Shown here in pieces: positions 53,668-63,000 of a stretch of 64,000 nucleotides of DNA. Position 1 is the first letter of the stretch. The number at the start of each line of letters is the position of its first letter. The stretch lies in contig NZ_PXWG01000026.1 of assembly GCF_003011965.1 (NCBI RefSeq), forward strand, positions 1 to 64,000, given 5' to 3'. Position numbers and translations under genes: made by a program. The DNA comes from Streptosporangium nondiastaticum (GTDB taxonomy: Bacteria > Actinomycetota > Actinomycetes > Streptomycetales > Streptomycetaceae). The notes beneath the pieces were generated by a model, which saw only the letters and a program-made list of their open reading frames with translations, was not told where the DNA came from and made no database searches.

Positions 53668-53767
53668 GCCCCTGTTCCTTATGCAAGGATCCGATTTGGA
53701 AGGCGCCGGCAGTGCAGTGCCGGCTGCCGTCAGCGCCGTCGCGCGTGCCAGACCGATTGGGACCGAC

Positions 53768-56700
53768 ATGCCCGCATCCCCCGCGCCGGGTCCGTCCCCG
53801 GCGGATCAGCCGGCGGCAACCGTCCCGATCGAGCCACTTCTGAGCGTGCTCGGCCCCATGTCGGCCCGCCACGGCGGGCAGGATCTCCCGCTCGGACCGC
53901 CGCGCCGGAAAGCGCTGCTCGCCCTCCTCCTCGTCCGCCTCGGCCGCGTCGTGCCCACGGAGTTGCTCGTCGAGGAGCTGTGGGGCGGGGAGCCGCCCCG
54001 CCAGGCCGTCGCCACGCTGCAGAGCCACGTCTCGCACCTGCGCCGCGCCCTCCAGCCGACGGCCGGGCCCGGCGGCGCGTCCGTCCTGCGCCACCGGGCC
54101 GGCGGCTACGTCCTGGAACTCGCCCCCGAACAGATCGACACCTTCCGCTTCGAACTCCTCGTCGCCGAGGGGCGCCGGCTGCTGGACCGGCCCGATCCGC
54201 TCGCCGCGCGCGACCGGCTCACGGAGGCGCTGGCGCTGTGGCGGGGCACGCCCTACGGGGAGTTCGACGGCCATCCGCCGCTCAGCGACGAGAGCACCCG
54301 GCTCGAACACGTCCGGCTCACGGCCGTCGAGTCCTGCGCGGAGGCCCGGCTGGCCCTCGGGGCGGCCGAGGAAGTGGCCGCGGACCTCGACCGCGAGGCA
54401 CGCCGCCATCCGGCGCGGGAGCGCCTCGTCGGCCAGCTGATGACCGCCCTCTCCCGGCTCGGGCGGCAGGCCGAGGCGCTGGAGGTGTACGAACGGACGC
54501 GCAGCCACCTGGCCGAGGAGTTCGGCGTCGGCACCACCGCCGCGCTCCGCCGTGTACGGACCGCGATCCTCCGCCATGAGCCGGGGACGGAGGAGCCGAC
54601 GGGCGGCCCGACGCCTCGCGAGACAGCTGCCGGGGGCAAGGCCCGGGAGGAGGAACAGCCCGATGCGGTCGTGACGGGCGAGGCCACCGGGGCAGGAGCC
54701 GGGGCCGAAGCCGGAGGGGGCGACGCCGCCGGAAGAGCCGCTGCCGCCACTGCCGCCGCCGCTGTCACCGCCGTTGCAGGTGGCAGGACCCTCCGGCCGG
54801 ACGACTCTACGCGCGTCATAACCGCCGTGCAGGACGCCGGGACCAGGCATGCCGTCACAACTGGAACGCCTGCGGTGCCTGGGACGCCTGGAACGCCTCC
54901 GATGCCTGGGACGACGGAGGCACCCGGCACAACGGGCGCGGGCGAAAAGGCCGACGGAGCGAACCCCGCCGGCAGGGCCGACGAGACCGACGGGGCCGGC
55001 ACAGCCGGACACAGGCCACGGCCGGCGGGCCAGTCCCCCTTCACCGGCCGCGGCGAGGAGCTGGAACGGCTGACCACCGCGGCCGCGGGCGCACTGGCCG
55101 GCCAGGGGTACGTGGCCGGAGTGCTCGGCCCCGCGGGGGTCGGCAAGACGCGGCTGCTCTTCGAACTCGCCCCGCGCCTGGAGGCCGCCGGCAGCGGCGG
55201 CGAGGGGCTGGAAGTCATCTGGAGCTACTGCTTCCGAAGCGAGGGCGTGCCGCCCTACTGGCTGTGGACGCAGGTGCTCCGGCGGCTGTCCGTCAGCCGC
55301 CCCGATGCCTTCCAGGCCGCAACGAAACCTTTCTGCCATCTGCTCGCCCCGCTCATGCCCGAGTGGTCGGGCGGCGCCGGCCGCGCCCCGGGCAACGAGG
55401 CCGACTGGGGCCAGGCCCGGTTCCTCGCCCACGACGCGGTCTGCGAGGTCCTGCTCGCCCTGGCCGCCCGGAGCCCGCTGGTCCTGTTCCTGGAGGACCT
55501 GCACTGGGCCGACGCCCCCTCCCTCGACCTGCTCAGACTCCTCAGCACTCGCTGCCACGGCCACCCGCTCGCCATCGTCCTCACCGCCCGCGAGTTCGAG
55601 GTCGAGTCCGACGCCACGCTGCGCCGCATGCTCTCCGAGGTCCTGCGCGGCCCCCGGACGGAGACCCTGCGGCTGGACGGGCTCTCCCGGCAGGCCGTCG
55701 CCGACCTGGTCGTGGCCCAGGCCGGGCCGGGCGTGGACGCCGGGGTCGTCGAAGCGCTGCACCGGCGCAGCGAGGGCAACCCGTACTTCGTCATGCAGCT
55801 CCTCTCCCTCCTGGGGGACGCCCGGAGCCTGCGCAGCCCGGACGCGGTCGAGGTGCTGCTGACGCGCGTGCCCAGCGGGGTGCGCGACGTGCTGCACCAG
55901 CGGTTCGCCGCGCTGCCCGAACCGGTCCTGCGGGTGCTGCGGCTGTGCGCCGTCATCGGCGCCGAGGTCGACACCGACCTGCTGCGGCGCACCGCCACCG
56001 AGGACGAACCGGTCGCCGAGGCGCTGGAGTCGGCGATCCGCGCCGGGCTGCTCGGCGAGGACCTCCAGCACCCGGGGCGGCTCCTCTTCGCCCACGCCCT
56101 GGTCCAGGAGACCTTCATCGAAGAGCTCACGCGCGAGGAGCGGCAGCGGCTGCACGCCAGGGTCGCCGAAGCGCTGAGCACCCGCCGGCACGGGCGCGCC
56201 GGGGACACGAGCGCCGAGCGCGTCGCCCACCACACGTGGCACGCGAGGAACACCCTCTCCCCGGCGGAGGCGCTCCCCCGGCTGCTGCGCGCCGCCGAGC
56301 AGGCCGAGCAGCAACTGGCGTACGAGCGCGTGGAGACATGGCTGCGGCGCGCGGTGCAGCTCGTCGACCTGCTCCCCCAGGACGACCCCACCGTCGTGCC
56401 CCTGGAACGGCGGCTCCACGTCCAGCTCGGCCAAGTGCTGGCCACGACCCGGGGTTACGGCCACCCCGAGGCCGAGCGGGCCCTCGCGCACGGCCGGGCC
56501 CTGAGCTCGGCCGCCCAGGCCCCCGAGGACCCTTCGGTGCTGTGGGCGCTGTGCGCCGCCTACCTGGTCACCGGCCGCTACGACGCCTCCCGGCGGTTCT
56601 CCGGCCTGCTGCGCGACCTCGCGGGACGCACCGAGGCGCCCGTGGCGGTGCTCGGCGCCGCGTACGGCGAGGGCATCGTGCTGCACGTCCGAGGCCGTCT

Positions 56701-57361
56701 GTCCCAGGCGCTGGCCGAACTGGAGCACGGCGTCGACATGGCGGACCGCTACGCCGGCGAAGGCCACTCGCTGGCGCGCACCTTCCAGCACGACCCGCGC
56801 GTCTCCTGCCGCTCGTACAACACGTTCACCCACTGGCTCCTCGGCAACCGGCGGACCGCCAGGGCGCGCCGCCACCAGCTGCTGCACCTGACCGAGTACG
56901 ACAGCAGGCCCTCCGACCGGTCCTTCGCCCTCTACGTGGACGCGGTCGTGGCGGCCTGGGAGGGCGACGCCCAGCGGGCGCGCTTCTCCGGTGCCGAGGG
57001 CGTCCGGGTGGCCGGCGAACACGGCCTGCTCTACTGGAAGGGCATGCTGGGCGTGCTCGAAGGATGGGGCCTGACCCACTCCGGCCTCGAAGAGGACGGC
57101 CTCGCCCTGATGCAGACGTCCCTGGCCGAACTGCGCCGCTCCAGCACCCTCCTGCGTCACCCCCTCCATCTGGGGCTCCTCGGCCAGGCCCAGTACCACG
57201 CCGGCCGGCCCGAAGAAGCGAAGGCGACCTTCCGCACCCTGCTCTCGGCTGTCGAACAGCGCGGAGAACACGTCTACTTGCACGGGTCGCTCCCCGCCAC
57301 CCGGCTGCTCCGCGACCTCCTGGGGGCCGGCGCGGCCGAGGCGGCGTCGGCCGCGGTGTGA
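53768..57361 (+). CDS. Large SARP-family pathway activator (PimR-like, with ATPase half)
   Basis: Cluster-situated transcriptional activator, 1197 residues. Domains: OmpR-type winged-helix DNA-binding domain about 25-118 (SVLGPM, PPRRKALLALLL, RRAL), bacterial transcriptional activation domain about 125-270, a disordered Ala/Gly/Pro linker with GTP repeats about 275-425, an AAA/NB-ARC-like ATPase with Walker A GPAGVGKT near 453-461 and Walker B-like LVLFLEDLHWAD near 572, and an alpha-helical TPR-like C-terminus. There is no C-terminal LuxR helix-turn-helix. Length and layout match the SARP-LAL regulators of polyene clusters such as PimR. The start at 53768 (GGGA 5 nt upstream) is preferred because the SARP fold begins soon after. 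TTG at 53639 and ATGs at 53666 and 53681 are in frame but lie in the promoter region. No TTA codon seen. Confidence 0.92.
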   Translation: MPASPAPGPSPADQPAATVPIEPLLSVLGPMSARHGGQDLPLGPPRRKALLALLLVRLGRVVPTELLVEELWGGEPPRQAVATLQSHVSHLRRALQPTAGPGGASVLRHRAGGYVLELAPEQIDTFRFELLVAEGRRLLDRPDPLAARDRLTEALALWRGTPYGEFDGHPPLSDESTRLEHVRLTAVESCAEARLALGAAEEVAADLDREARRHPARERLVGQLMTALSRLGRQAEALEVYERTRSHLAEEFGVGTTAALRRVRTAILRHEPGTEEPTGGPTPRETAAGGKAREEEQPDAVVTGEATGAGAGAEAGGGDAAGRAAAATAAAAVTAVAGGRTLRPDDSTRVITAVQDAGTRHAVTTGTPAVPGTPGTPPMPGTTEAPGTTGAGEKADGANPAGRADETDGAGTAGHRPRPAGQSPFTGRGEELERLTTAAAGALAGQGYVAGVLGPAGVGKTRLLFELAPRLEAAGSGGEGLEVIWSYCFRSEGVPPYWLWTQVLRRLSVSRPDAFQAATKPFCHLLAPLMPEWSGGAGRAPGNEADWGQARFLAHDAVCEVLLALAARSPLVLFLEDLHWADAPSLDLLRLLSTRCHGHPLAIVLTAREFEVESDATLRRMLSEVLRGPRTETLRLDGLSRQAVADLVVAQAGPGVDAGVVEALHRRSEGNPYFVMQLLSLLGDARSLRSPDAVEVLLTRVPSGVRDVLHQRFAALPEPVLRVLRLCAVIGAEVDTDLLRRTATEDEPVAEALESAIRAGLLGEDLQHPGRLLFAHALVQETFIEELTREERQRLHARVAEALSTRRHGRAGDTSAERVAHHTWHARNTLSPAEALPRLLRAAEQAEQQLAYERVETWLRRAVQLVDLLPQDDPTVVPLERRLHVQLGQVLATTRGYGHPEAERALAHGRALSSAAQAPEDPSVLWALCAAYLVTGRYDASRRFSGLLRDLAGRTEAPVAVLGAAYGEGIVLHVRGRLSQALAELEHGVDMADRYAGEGHSLARTFQHDPRVSCRSYNTFTHWLLGNRRTARARRHQLLHLTEYDSRPSDRSFALYVDAVVAAWEGDAQRARFSGAEGVRVAGEHGLLYWKGMLGVLEGWGLTHSGLEEDGLALMQTSLAELRRSSTLLRHPLHLGLLGQAQYHAGRPEEAKATFRTLLSAVEQRGEHVYLHGSLPATRLLRDLLGAGAAEAASAAV

Positions 57362-57393
57362 CCTCCGGCCGGCCCCGCCCCCGCCTCATCCGC

Positions 57394-58287
57394 TCAGCCG
57401 AAGAAGACCGAGGACACGTCGTTGTCGAAGCCGATGGCTGCGAGATCGGCGACGTCACCGGTCACGACCTTGGACCTGCCGGTGCAGTTGCGTTCGGACC
57501 AGATCTTCAGGCTGCCGCGGGCCTGCAGGGACGACGCCACGTTGTCGCGCGCGACGTTCTGGCAGCCCTTGCCCGCCAGCCCCTGGGCCGGTTCGCCGAA
57601 GTTGCGCTCGTCGAAGAGGACGACACTGGAGGCGGGGCCGGTCTGAGCGCCACCGCCGACCCCGCCCCCTCCCTTGCCGGCCTTCTTGCCGTCGGGCGTC
57701 ACGCCGAACCACGTGCCCCCGACTCCCTGCCCGTTGGTCTCGCCCGGCTTGGTGTCCTTGCTGAAGCGGTAGACCGGCCGGCCGCCGACCGTGACCTGAC
57801 GGGTCCCGTCGTCGCGCTTGACCACCCCGACCTTCGACTTGTCGACGCCGTCAAGGAAGATCTTCCCGCCGGGCGCCACCAGGACCGGCGGCCAGGTGGT
57901 CGCGCACTCACCGTTGCAGGCGGACTTCGACGGGTTCGCGCTGTCCTTGTCGAAGCGGTAGAGCGTGAAGCCCGCGCCGTTGACCACCACCGGGTCGAGC
58001 GCGCCGGCCTTGGACGCGGTGAGCTGCACCCACCGCGTCGCCTCCGGCTTCACCGCCGGCTTCCCCGGCTCGTTCGCCCAGTCCCCCGTCATGGGCGGGG
58101 CGTTGTTCGCCTTCGCGGTACCGCTGCGGAAGTCCACGGCTTCCCCGTTCGCCTTGCCGCCGGCGACAGCGGACGCCTGGCCGGCCGGTGCTGCGGAGTC
58201 CTTGCCGTCTCCGCCTCCGCAGCCGGTGAGCAGCAGGGCTCCGACGGCGGCCGACGACACGATCACTGCGGTCTGCTTGCGGAACAT
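57394..58287 (-). CDS. Secreted lipoprotein with COG4315 repeats and crystallin-like end
   Basis: Surface-anchored lipoprotein of 297 residues. The start at 58285-58287 is chosen for its GGGGGG SD; a start at 58302 would add five residues. Signal peptide with lipobox LLTGC, Cys23. Residues about 80-210 hold two copies of the COG4315 / Lipoprotein_15 motif (GFTLYRFDKD with CNGEC and TWPPV, then PVYRFSKD with GVGGTWF), as in the SCO0930 family. A Gly-rich hinge (about 215-225) joins a beta/gamma-crystallin-like domain (VVLFDERNFG, DNDVSSVFF) with two cysteines. The function of this family is not established. It converges on the SARP gene with a 32-bp gap and has no evident link to polyketide synthesis. 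The 58288-58476 region upstream is its likely promoter. Confidence 0.85.
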   Translation of the reverse strand: MFRKQTAVIVSSAAVGALLLTGCGGGDGKDSAAPAGQASAVAGGKANGEAVDFRSGTAKANNAPPMTGDWANEPGKPAVKPEATRWVQLTASKAGALDPVVVNGAGFTLYRFDKDSANPSKSACNGECATTWPPVLVAPGGKIFLDGVDKSKVGVVKRDDGTRQVTVGGRPVYRFSKDTKPGETNGQGVGGTWFGVTPDGKKAGKGGGGVGGGAQTGPASSVVLFDERNFGEPAQGLAGKGCQNVARDNVASSLQARGSLKIWSERNCTGRSKVVTGDVADLAAIGFDNDVSSVFFG

Positions 58288-58476
58288 GCGAGTTCCCCCC
58301 ACTCATGGGCCCCGGACCGTCCCGGGACCCCGTCGCCACCCTGTACGGGCCCGGCTCCGCGCGCGCCTCAGCCGGTTGCCGTTCCGCAACACGACGCGGA
58401 CAATGTCACGCGTCGGTCGCGCCCCGGCCCGATCGGCAAGCCCCGATCGGCAAGAGAGGCCTCGCATGCGAGCCGT
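58288..58476. promoter_or_regulatory. Upstream region of the lipoprotein gene
   Basis: 189 bp between two minus-strand genes. It contains the 14-bp direct repeat at 58427-58454 and a short inverted repeat GTTGC/GCAAC (58375-58390). No gene recognised. Confidence 0.5.
58427..58454. repeat. 14-bp direct repeat containing CGGCAAG
   Basis: CCCGATCGGCAAG is repeated exactly with a 14-bp period (ending at 58440 and 58454). Each copy holds CGGCAAG, the heptamer of the SARP operator, but the 14-bp period differs from the 11 bp SARPs need. Confidence 0.7.
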
Positions 58477-59283
58477 TCACGGACGCGGCGCCTTCTCCCC
58501 GTGCACGGCCGTGTATTCCGCGGCGAGCCAGGGCCCCAGATCGTCGATGAGCATGCCGAGCACCCCCGGATCGGCCGAGGGGCTGCGGCCCGTGGCCGCG
58601 GCGATGCGCATCTGCTCGGCGCGCTCCGGATAGAAGCGGCCGAAGTGCGCGGCCGACTCGTCCAGGTCACTGGTCCAGCCGCCCCAGCGGGGCATGACGA
58701 GGGTGAATCCGGTGCGCACGAGACGCCGGGCCGCTCCGCGGCCGAGCGCCTTGCGTTCGCCGGCCGTGACTGCTCCGGCGGCGCGGGCGCGCCAGCGCGG
58801 AAGCGCGAGGCCGAGGTCGCCGTTCGTCTCGCGGGCGAGCAGGGACGTGGGGCGGTAGCGGGGCAGTTGCCCGGCGAGGTCGGTGCCCAGCAGCGGGGTG
58901 CACAGGCAGGCGACGAAGAACCCGAGGTCGTGGCGTTCGAGGTCGCTCAGCAGCGTGCGCGTGCCGGCCAGCAGGATGCCGACGCCGTCGATCTCGGAAA
59001 AAGCCCGGTCGAGCGCCGCCTCGACCGACGCGGCGTCGGCGCGGTCGGCGTCGGTGGGCTCGTCGTGGAGGGCGAGCAGGAGATCGAGGTCGGAGACGCC
59101 CGGAACGGACGTACCGCGCGGGATGCTGCCGTAGACGTAGGCGCTGTGCAGCCGCATGCCGCCGAACGTCCCGGCGATGCGAGCGCGCGCGGCGTCGACG
59201 ACGGGGACGAACGCCGCCGCCACCCGGTCCAGGGAGCCTTCGCGCGCGATCGTCCCGTCGTGATCCAGCCCTCGTCCTCTCAT
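58477..59283 (-). CDS. Nucleotidyltransferase-fold protein
   Basis: Protein of 268 residues from ATG 59281-59283. A longer frame to 59502 exists, but it has no family sequence and overlaps the divergent HAD gene. Residues 51-70 carry the polymerase-beta-type nucleotidyltransferase signature: YGS (51-53), then Gly57, then SDLDLLL with Asp65 and Asp67 as likely metal ligands. The C-terminal half is helical and not recognised. Candidate roles are transfer of a nucleotide to a small molecule (as in aminoglycoside adenylyltransferases) or to a protein. The substrate cannot be named. It shares a 112-bp divergent control region with the HAD gene, in which I see no clear operator. Confidence 0.7.
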   Translation of the reverse strand: MRGRGLDHDGTIAREGSLDRVAAAFVPVVDAARARIAGTFGGMRLHSAYVYGSIPRGTSVPGVSDLDLLLALHDEPTDADRADAASVEAALDRAFSEIDGVGILLAGTRTLLSDLERHDLGFFVACLCTPLLGTDLAGQLPRYRPTSLLARETNGDLGLALPRWRARAAGAVTAGERKALGRGAARRLVRTGFTLVMPRWGGWTSDLDESAAHFGRFYPERAEQMRIAAATGRSPSADPGVLGMLIDDLGPWLAAEYTAVHGEKAPRP

Positions 59284-59395
59284 GGGGCCACTGTGCACGG
59301 AGCAGCCGGAGTTGCCGAGTGGATTTCCGCCCGGCCCGGCCGCGGCCACGCCCCGCCGCCCCGGCCGCGCGATCACGCCATGTACGCTCCCAGCC

Positions 59396-60052
59396 ATGCG
59401 ATTCACGGCGGATGCCCTCCTGTTCGACAGCGACGAGACGCTGGTCTCCTCCCTGTGGTCGGTCAGGCACGTCTGGAGCCGGTGGGTCGAGTCGTACGGC
59501 ATGACGCTCGAAGAGGTCGTGGCCCGCGTCGAGGTGCACGGCCGCCCGGCCGCCGAGATCGCCGCCGCGCTCCTGCCCGCGGATCAGGTCGCCGAGGGGC
59601 TCCGCCGCCTGGTCGACGCGGAGGTCGCCGACGCGCTCGCCGGCGGCGTCGTGCCCGTGCCCGGCGCCGTCGCGCTGCTGGCGTCGCTGCCGCAGGACCG
59701 CTGGGCCGTGGTGACCTCCAGCAGCCGGCGCGTGGCCGAGACCCGCCTCAACCAGGTCGGCGTCCACCCCAAGTTCCTCATCACGTCGGACGACGACATC
59801 ACCCGCTACAAGCCGCACCCGGAGCCGTTCCTCCTGGCGGCCGAGCGCCTCGGTTTCGACCCGGCCCGCTGCGTCGTCGTCGAGGACGCGCCCGCGGGCC
59901 TGACCGCCGGACGCGCGGCCGGCATGGCGACGATCGCCCTGACGACGACGCATCGCCCGGACGAGCTCGAAGCCGACGCCACAATCGCCGACCTCACCGC
60001 CTTGTCCGCCCGGGTCAACGGGAGCGGCGAGCTGGAGATCACCATCGGCTGA
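59396..60052 (+). CDS. HAD-superfamily hydrolase (phosphatase-like)
   Basis: Protein of 218 residues, beta-phosphoglucomutase/sugar-phosphatase-like subfamily. All four HAD motifs are visible: nucleophile Asp11 and acid Asp13 in FDSDETL, VVTSSS (Thr107/Ser108), Lys139 in YKPHPEP, and Glu163/Asp164 in VVEDAPAG. Motif I has Ser-Asp-Glu where LDGT is usual. It probably hydrolyses a phosphorylated sugar or similar small metabolite in the cytoplasm. The start at 59396 is set by the motif position; the SD is weak. It ends just before a bidirectional hairpin. Confidence 0.88.
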   Translation: MRFTADALLFDSDETLVSSLWSVRHVWSRWVESYGMTLEEVVARVEVHGRPAAEIAAALLPADQVAEGLRRLVDAEVADALAGGVVPVPGAVALLASLPQDRWAVVTSSSRRVAETRLNQVGVHPKFLITSDDDITRYKPHPEPFLLAAERLGFDPARCVVVEDAPAGLTAGRAAGMATIALTTTHRPDELEADATIADLTALSARVNGSGELEITIG

Positions 60053-60061
60053 AAGCCGCTG

Positions 60062-60091
60062 CCCGCAGCGGGCCGGAAGGGCCGCTGCGGG
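60062..60091. terminator. Bidirectional hairpin terminator
   Basis: Arms 60062-60074 and 60080-60091 pair over about 12 bp with one bulged G and a GGAA-containing loop, in the 43-bp gap between the convergent HAD and patatin genes. It lacks a long T-run, as is common in high-GC actinomycetes. Confidence 0.6.
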
Positions 60092-60095
60092 GCCC

Positions 60096-63000
60096 TCATT
60101 CGTCCCGGCGCCGCGCGGCGGCCCGGGGCCCGGGGGTGCGGGCGAGGAAGATGCCCAGGAGGATGACGAGGAGCGCGGCGCCGAGTTTGACCGCCAGGCT
60201 CCACAGCCCTTCCCGCGCATCCTCGTCCTGCAGGCGTGTGTACACGTAGCCCGCGGCGACGAGCACGGCGAACCCCGTGACGACGGCCAGTCTGCGGCCC
60301 ACGCGGCGGGTGTCGCGGGTCAGCAGCGCGGCGGCCGACCAGCCCGCGAGCAGCAGGAGCACCCCGGCGAGCGTGAAGGCCACCGGCATGGCGGGGACGA
60401 ACAGGGACACGGCCAGCAGGACGGCTCCGGCGGCCACGGTCAGGCGCACGACGCGGTTGCCGAAGTTGCCGGGGCGGGTCAGGAACCGGACCATGGCCCA
60501 CACGGCGAGGGTGTAGCCGTGGAGCGCGCCGAGCACCGCGCCGACCGCTTTGACGCGGGAGAGCGTGCCGAAGGCGCCGGTGGCGACGGCGGCGGCCTGC
60601 GCCGCCGTGTTGGCGAGGAGGTCGCCGCCCGCCTCCTCGCCGATTCGCTGGCTGCCGATCAGGTGGGCGTTGTCCCACAGCTGCCACAGCACCTTCGGTG
60701 GCATCGCCCGGTCGGCGGGTGCGGTGCCGGCCGTCGCCGCGTCGTACCCGGCGAGCCACTCGGTGCTGCCCGCGGGCCTGCCGTCGCCCTCCGCGCGGAC
60801 CGCGTCGGCGAGTGCGGGAAGCTCCTGCCGGAGGATCCGGGTGTGGAGTGCGTGGGTGACGGCCTCGACGCACAGGCCCAGCCGGGGATCGTCCTGCACA
60901 CCCACGCCGGCGTCCTCGTCCGCGTCCGTGGGCGCGGGCGCGGGCGCGGCGGGGACGATCCGTTCCCGGACGAAGCCCTCGCAGGCGGCGGCGTACTGCT
61001 GCTGCCAGGTCTCTTCCAGCCAGGCCCGGTCGGCCGGTTCGGCGCCGTCGAGGGTGCAGTCGCGGATCATCGCCACGAGGCGGTCGGTAGCGGCGGCCGC
61101 GGCGGTGGCCTCCTCACGGGCCCAGACCTGGCGCAGCCGCTCGGCCGACAACAGGATCCGCACCAGGTGCGCCGCGCCGTCCAGGCGTCCGTGGATCCAG
61201 TCGTTGACCCGCCACGAGGCGCGGTAGAAGGCGCCGAAGTGGTGCAGTTGCCTGCCCGTGACCAGATCGGGGCGGCGCGACGAGACCTGGACCAGCTCGA
61301 CCTCCTGCTCGGCGTCGCTGTGAGCGCCGCCGTACGCCTCCAGCACGACCTCCAGGCGGAGCATCCGGGGCAGGACGCCCTCCTCGCCCGGGCCGAAGAG
61401 GAAGCCGGTCAGCGCTTGCAGGCGTGCCTGCTCGGTGCGCTCGGGGTCGACGACGGCGTTCCCGGTCCGGGCGACGTCCCGCAGGGCGCCCGCACTGTTC
61501 TCCAGGCAGCCGGCGAGCTCCTGGGCCTGGGCGTACCACCGCTCCCGCCGTGCCGCGTAGGCGGGCGGCCCGGCTTGCGGGGAGCCGTCCCGGTCTTGCG
61601 GGGAGCCGTCCGGGTCTTCCGGGGAGCCGTCCCGGTCGGCGACGGCCTTGCGCAGCCATGCCGTCAGGGCGCGGAGGCTGTCCGGTGTCGCCCGGCCGAG
61701 CTTGTCGTACGTGCAGGGCGGCAGGGCGGCTCCCGCGGCGGACCAGTGGGACTCCAGCTCGTTCCAGTCGGCTTGGATGTCCTCGAACGCCGCGCTCGCG
61801 CGCTCGCGTTCGGCGACGATCGCGGCGCGCTGCGGTGAGCCCGTGGGCGCGAGCCAGACGGCCCTTTTGAGGACGTCGACGGTGAGGTCCCGCAGCCTGC
61901 GGACGGTGGTCTGCCCCCAGTCCCACTCGGCGCCGGTGCGTTTCACTGCGTCGGTGGTGGAGTCCCCGCGCGGGATGAACGACTCCGGCCGGGCGCGCCT
62001 GTCGTCGAGCACGCGGCGCAGCCGGTCCGCGATCTGCCGCTCGCTCCACCGGTCCACGCGGGCCGGGAGCTGCCCCGCGGCCGTCCACCGGGCGATGGTG
62101 TCGGCGGCGTACTCCACCCGGACCTGCACGTAGCCCTGCCATGCCGCTTCGGACAGCGTCCCCGCCGTGGCCGTCAGGGCGGACGCCAGGCGGTCCCGGG
62201 CGCGGCGCCGCCGCCGTACGTCGCGGTTGCGGTCCTGGATCTCGGTCAGTTCGCGGGAGACGGAGTCGGTGGCCCTCAGCCGGGTCAGCGCGCCGAGGAC
62301 GACGTCGGGGGCGTTGGGCGGCGGGGGGACGCTCCCGGAGGGTTCCGGTGCGGCGGGGGCTGCTGCGGGTTCTTCCCCCGGGTCGGGGACGACGTAGGTC
62401 AGGAGCCGGCGGACCTGCAGCTGTGCGGGCTGGCGGTAGACGGCCTCCAGGGCGGGCCGGATCGGTTTGTTGAGCAGGATGCCGCCGTCGACGACGTGCT
62501 GCGAGGTGCGGAAGGTGGCGCGGCCCGCCTTCGACGACCAGGGCCCCTCGGCCGGGCCGTCCTCCGGGGTCACCTCCACCCACTGCGGTGCGAATGCCAC
62601 GGGGAAGGAGGAGGAACAGCGTGCGGCGACGGCGAGGCGGTCGGCGACCGCGTCGTCGCGGAGGTCGCCGGCCGGGTGCGGGCCCGCGCCGTCCGCGGTG
62701 AACAGGAACCGGGCGTCGTGGTCGGTCTCGGTGATCCGTACGCCCATGTCGTCGCAGAACGAGCTCTTGCGGCCGTGCCAGAGGGTGCCCGTCATGATGA
62801 GCTCGACGGGCCGGTCGCCGGCGGGCCGCCCGTCCCCGGTGCCGGCGGGAGGCGGCGACGTCAGGACGCGGCGCAGGGCCTTGCCGAGCTCGTCGAGGAA
62901 GTAGTCGCCCTTCAGGAGCGAGGGCACCCGGCGGCGGAGCGGGTGCTGCAGGAGCTCCGCCAGGTCCCCCTTGTCGCGCCACAGGCTGCAGAGGGAGCTG

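Larger units (their letters stand above)
53204..53767. promoter_or_regulatory. Control region between KS-KR and SARP genes
   Basis: 564 bp between divergent genes. The left part is GC-rich and contains a 21-bp tandem pair (53358-53378 and 53379-53399, 19 of 21 matching). The right part, from about 53560, is less GC-rich and holds the SARP heptamer array and a candidate promoter. Single CTTGCGG and CTTGCCG heptamers also occur at 53539-53545 and 53573-53579, off the 11-bp register. No convincing gene is seen here. Confidence 0.7.

Noticed and set aside
53328..53843. Short open frames in the region before the SARP gene (minus 53328-53600, plus 53439-53843)
   Set aside because: They overlap operator and repeat sequence, have no start signals or recognisable sequence and poor codon bias.
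53597..57283. Long minus-strand open frame opposite the SARP gene
   Set aside because: The plus-strand reading shows winged-helix, BTAD and Walker motifs; the minus frame is a shadow.
57362..57393. Terminator in the 32-bp gap between the SARP and lipoprotein genes
   Set aside because: The gap is GC-rich, but I could not draw a convincing hairpin within it.
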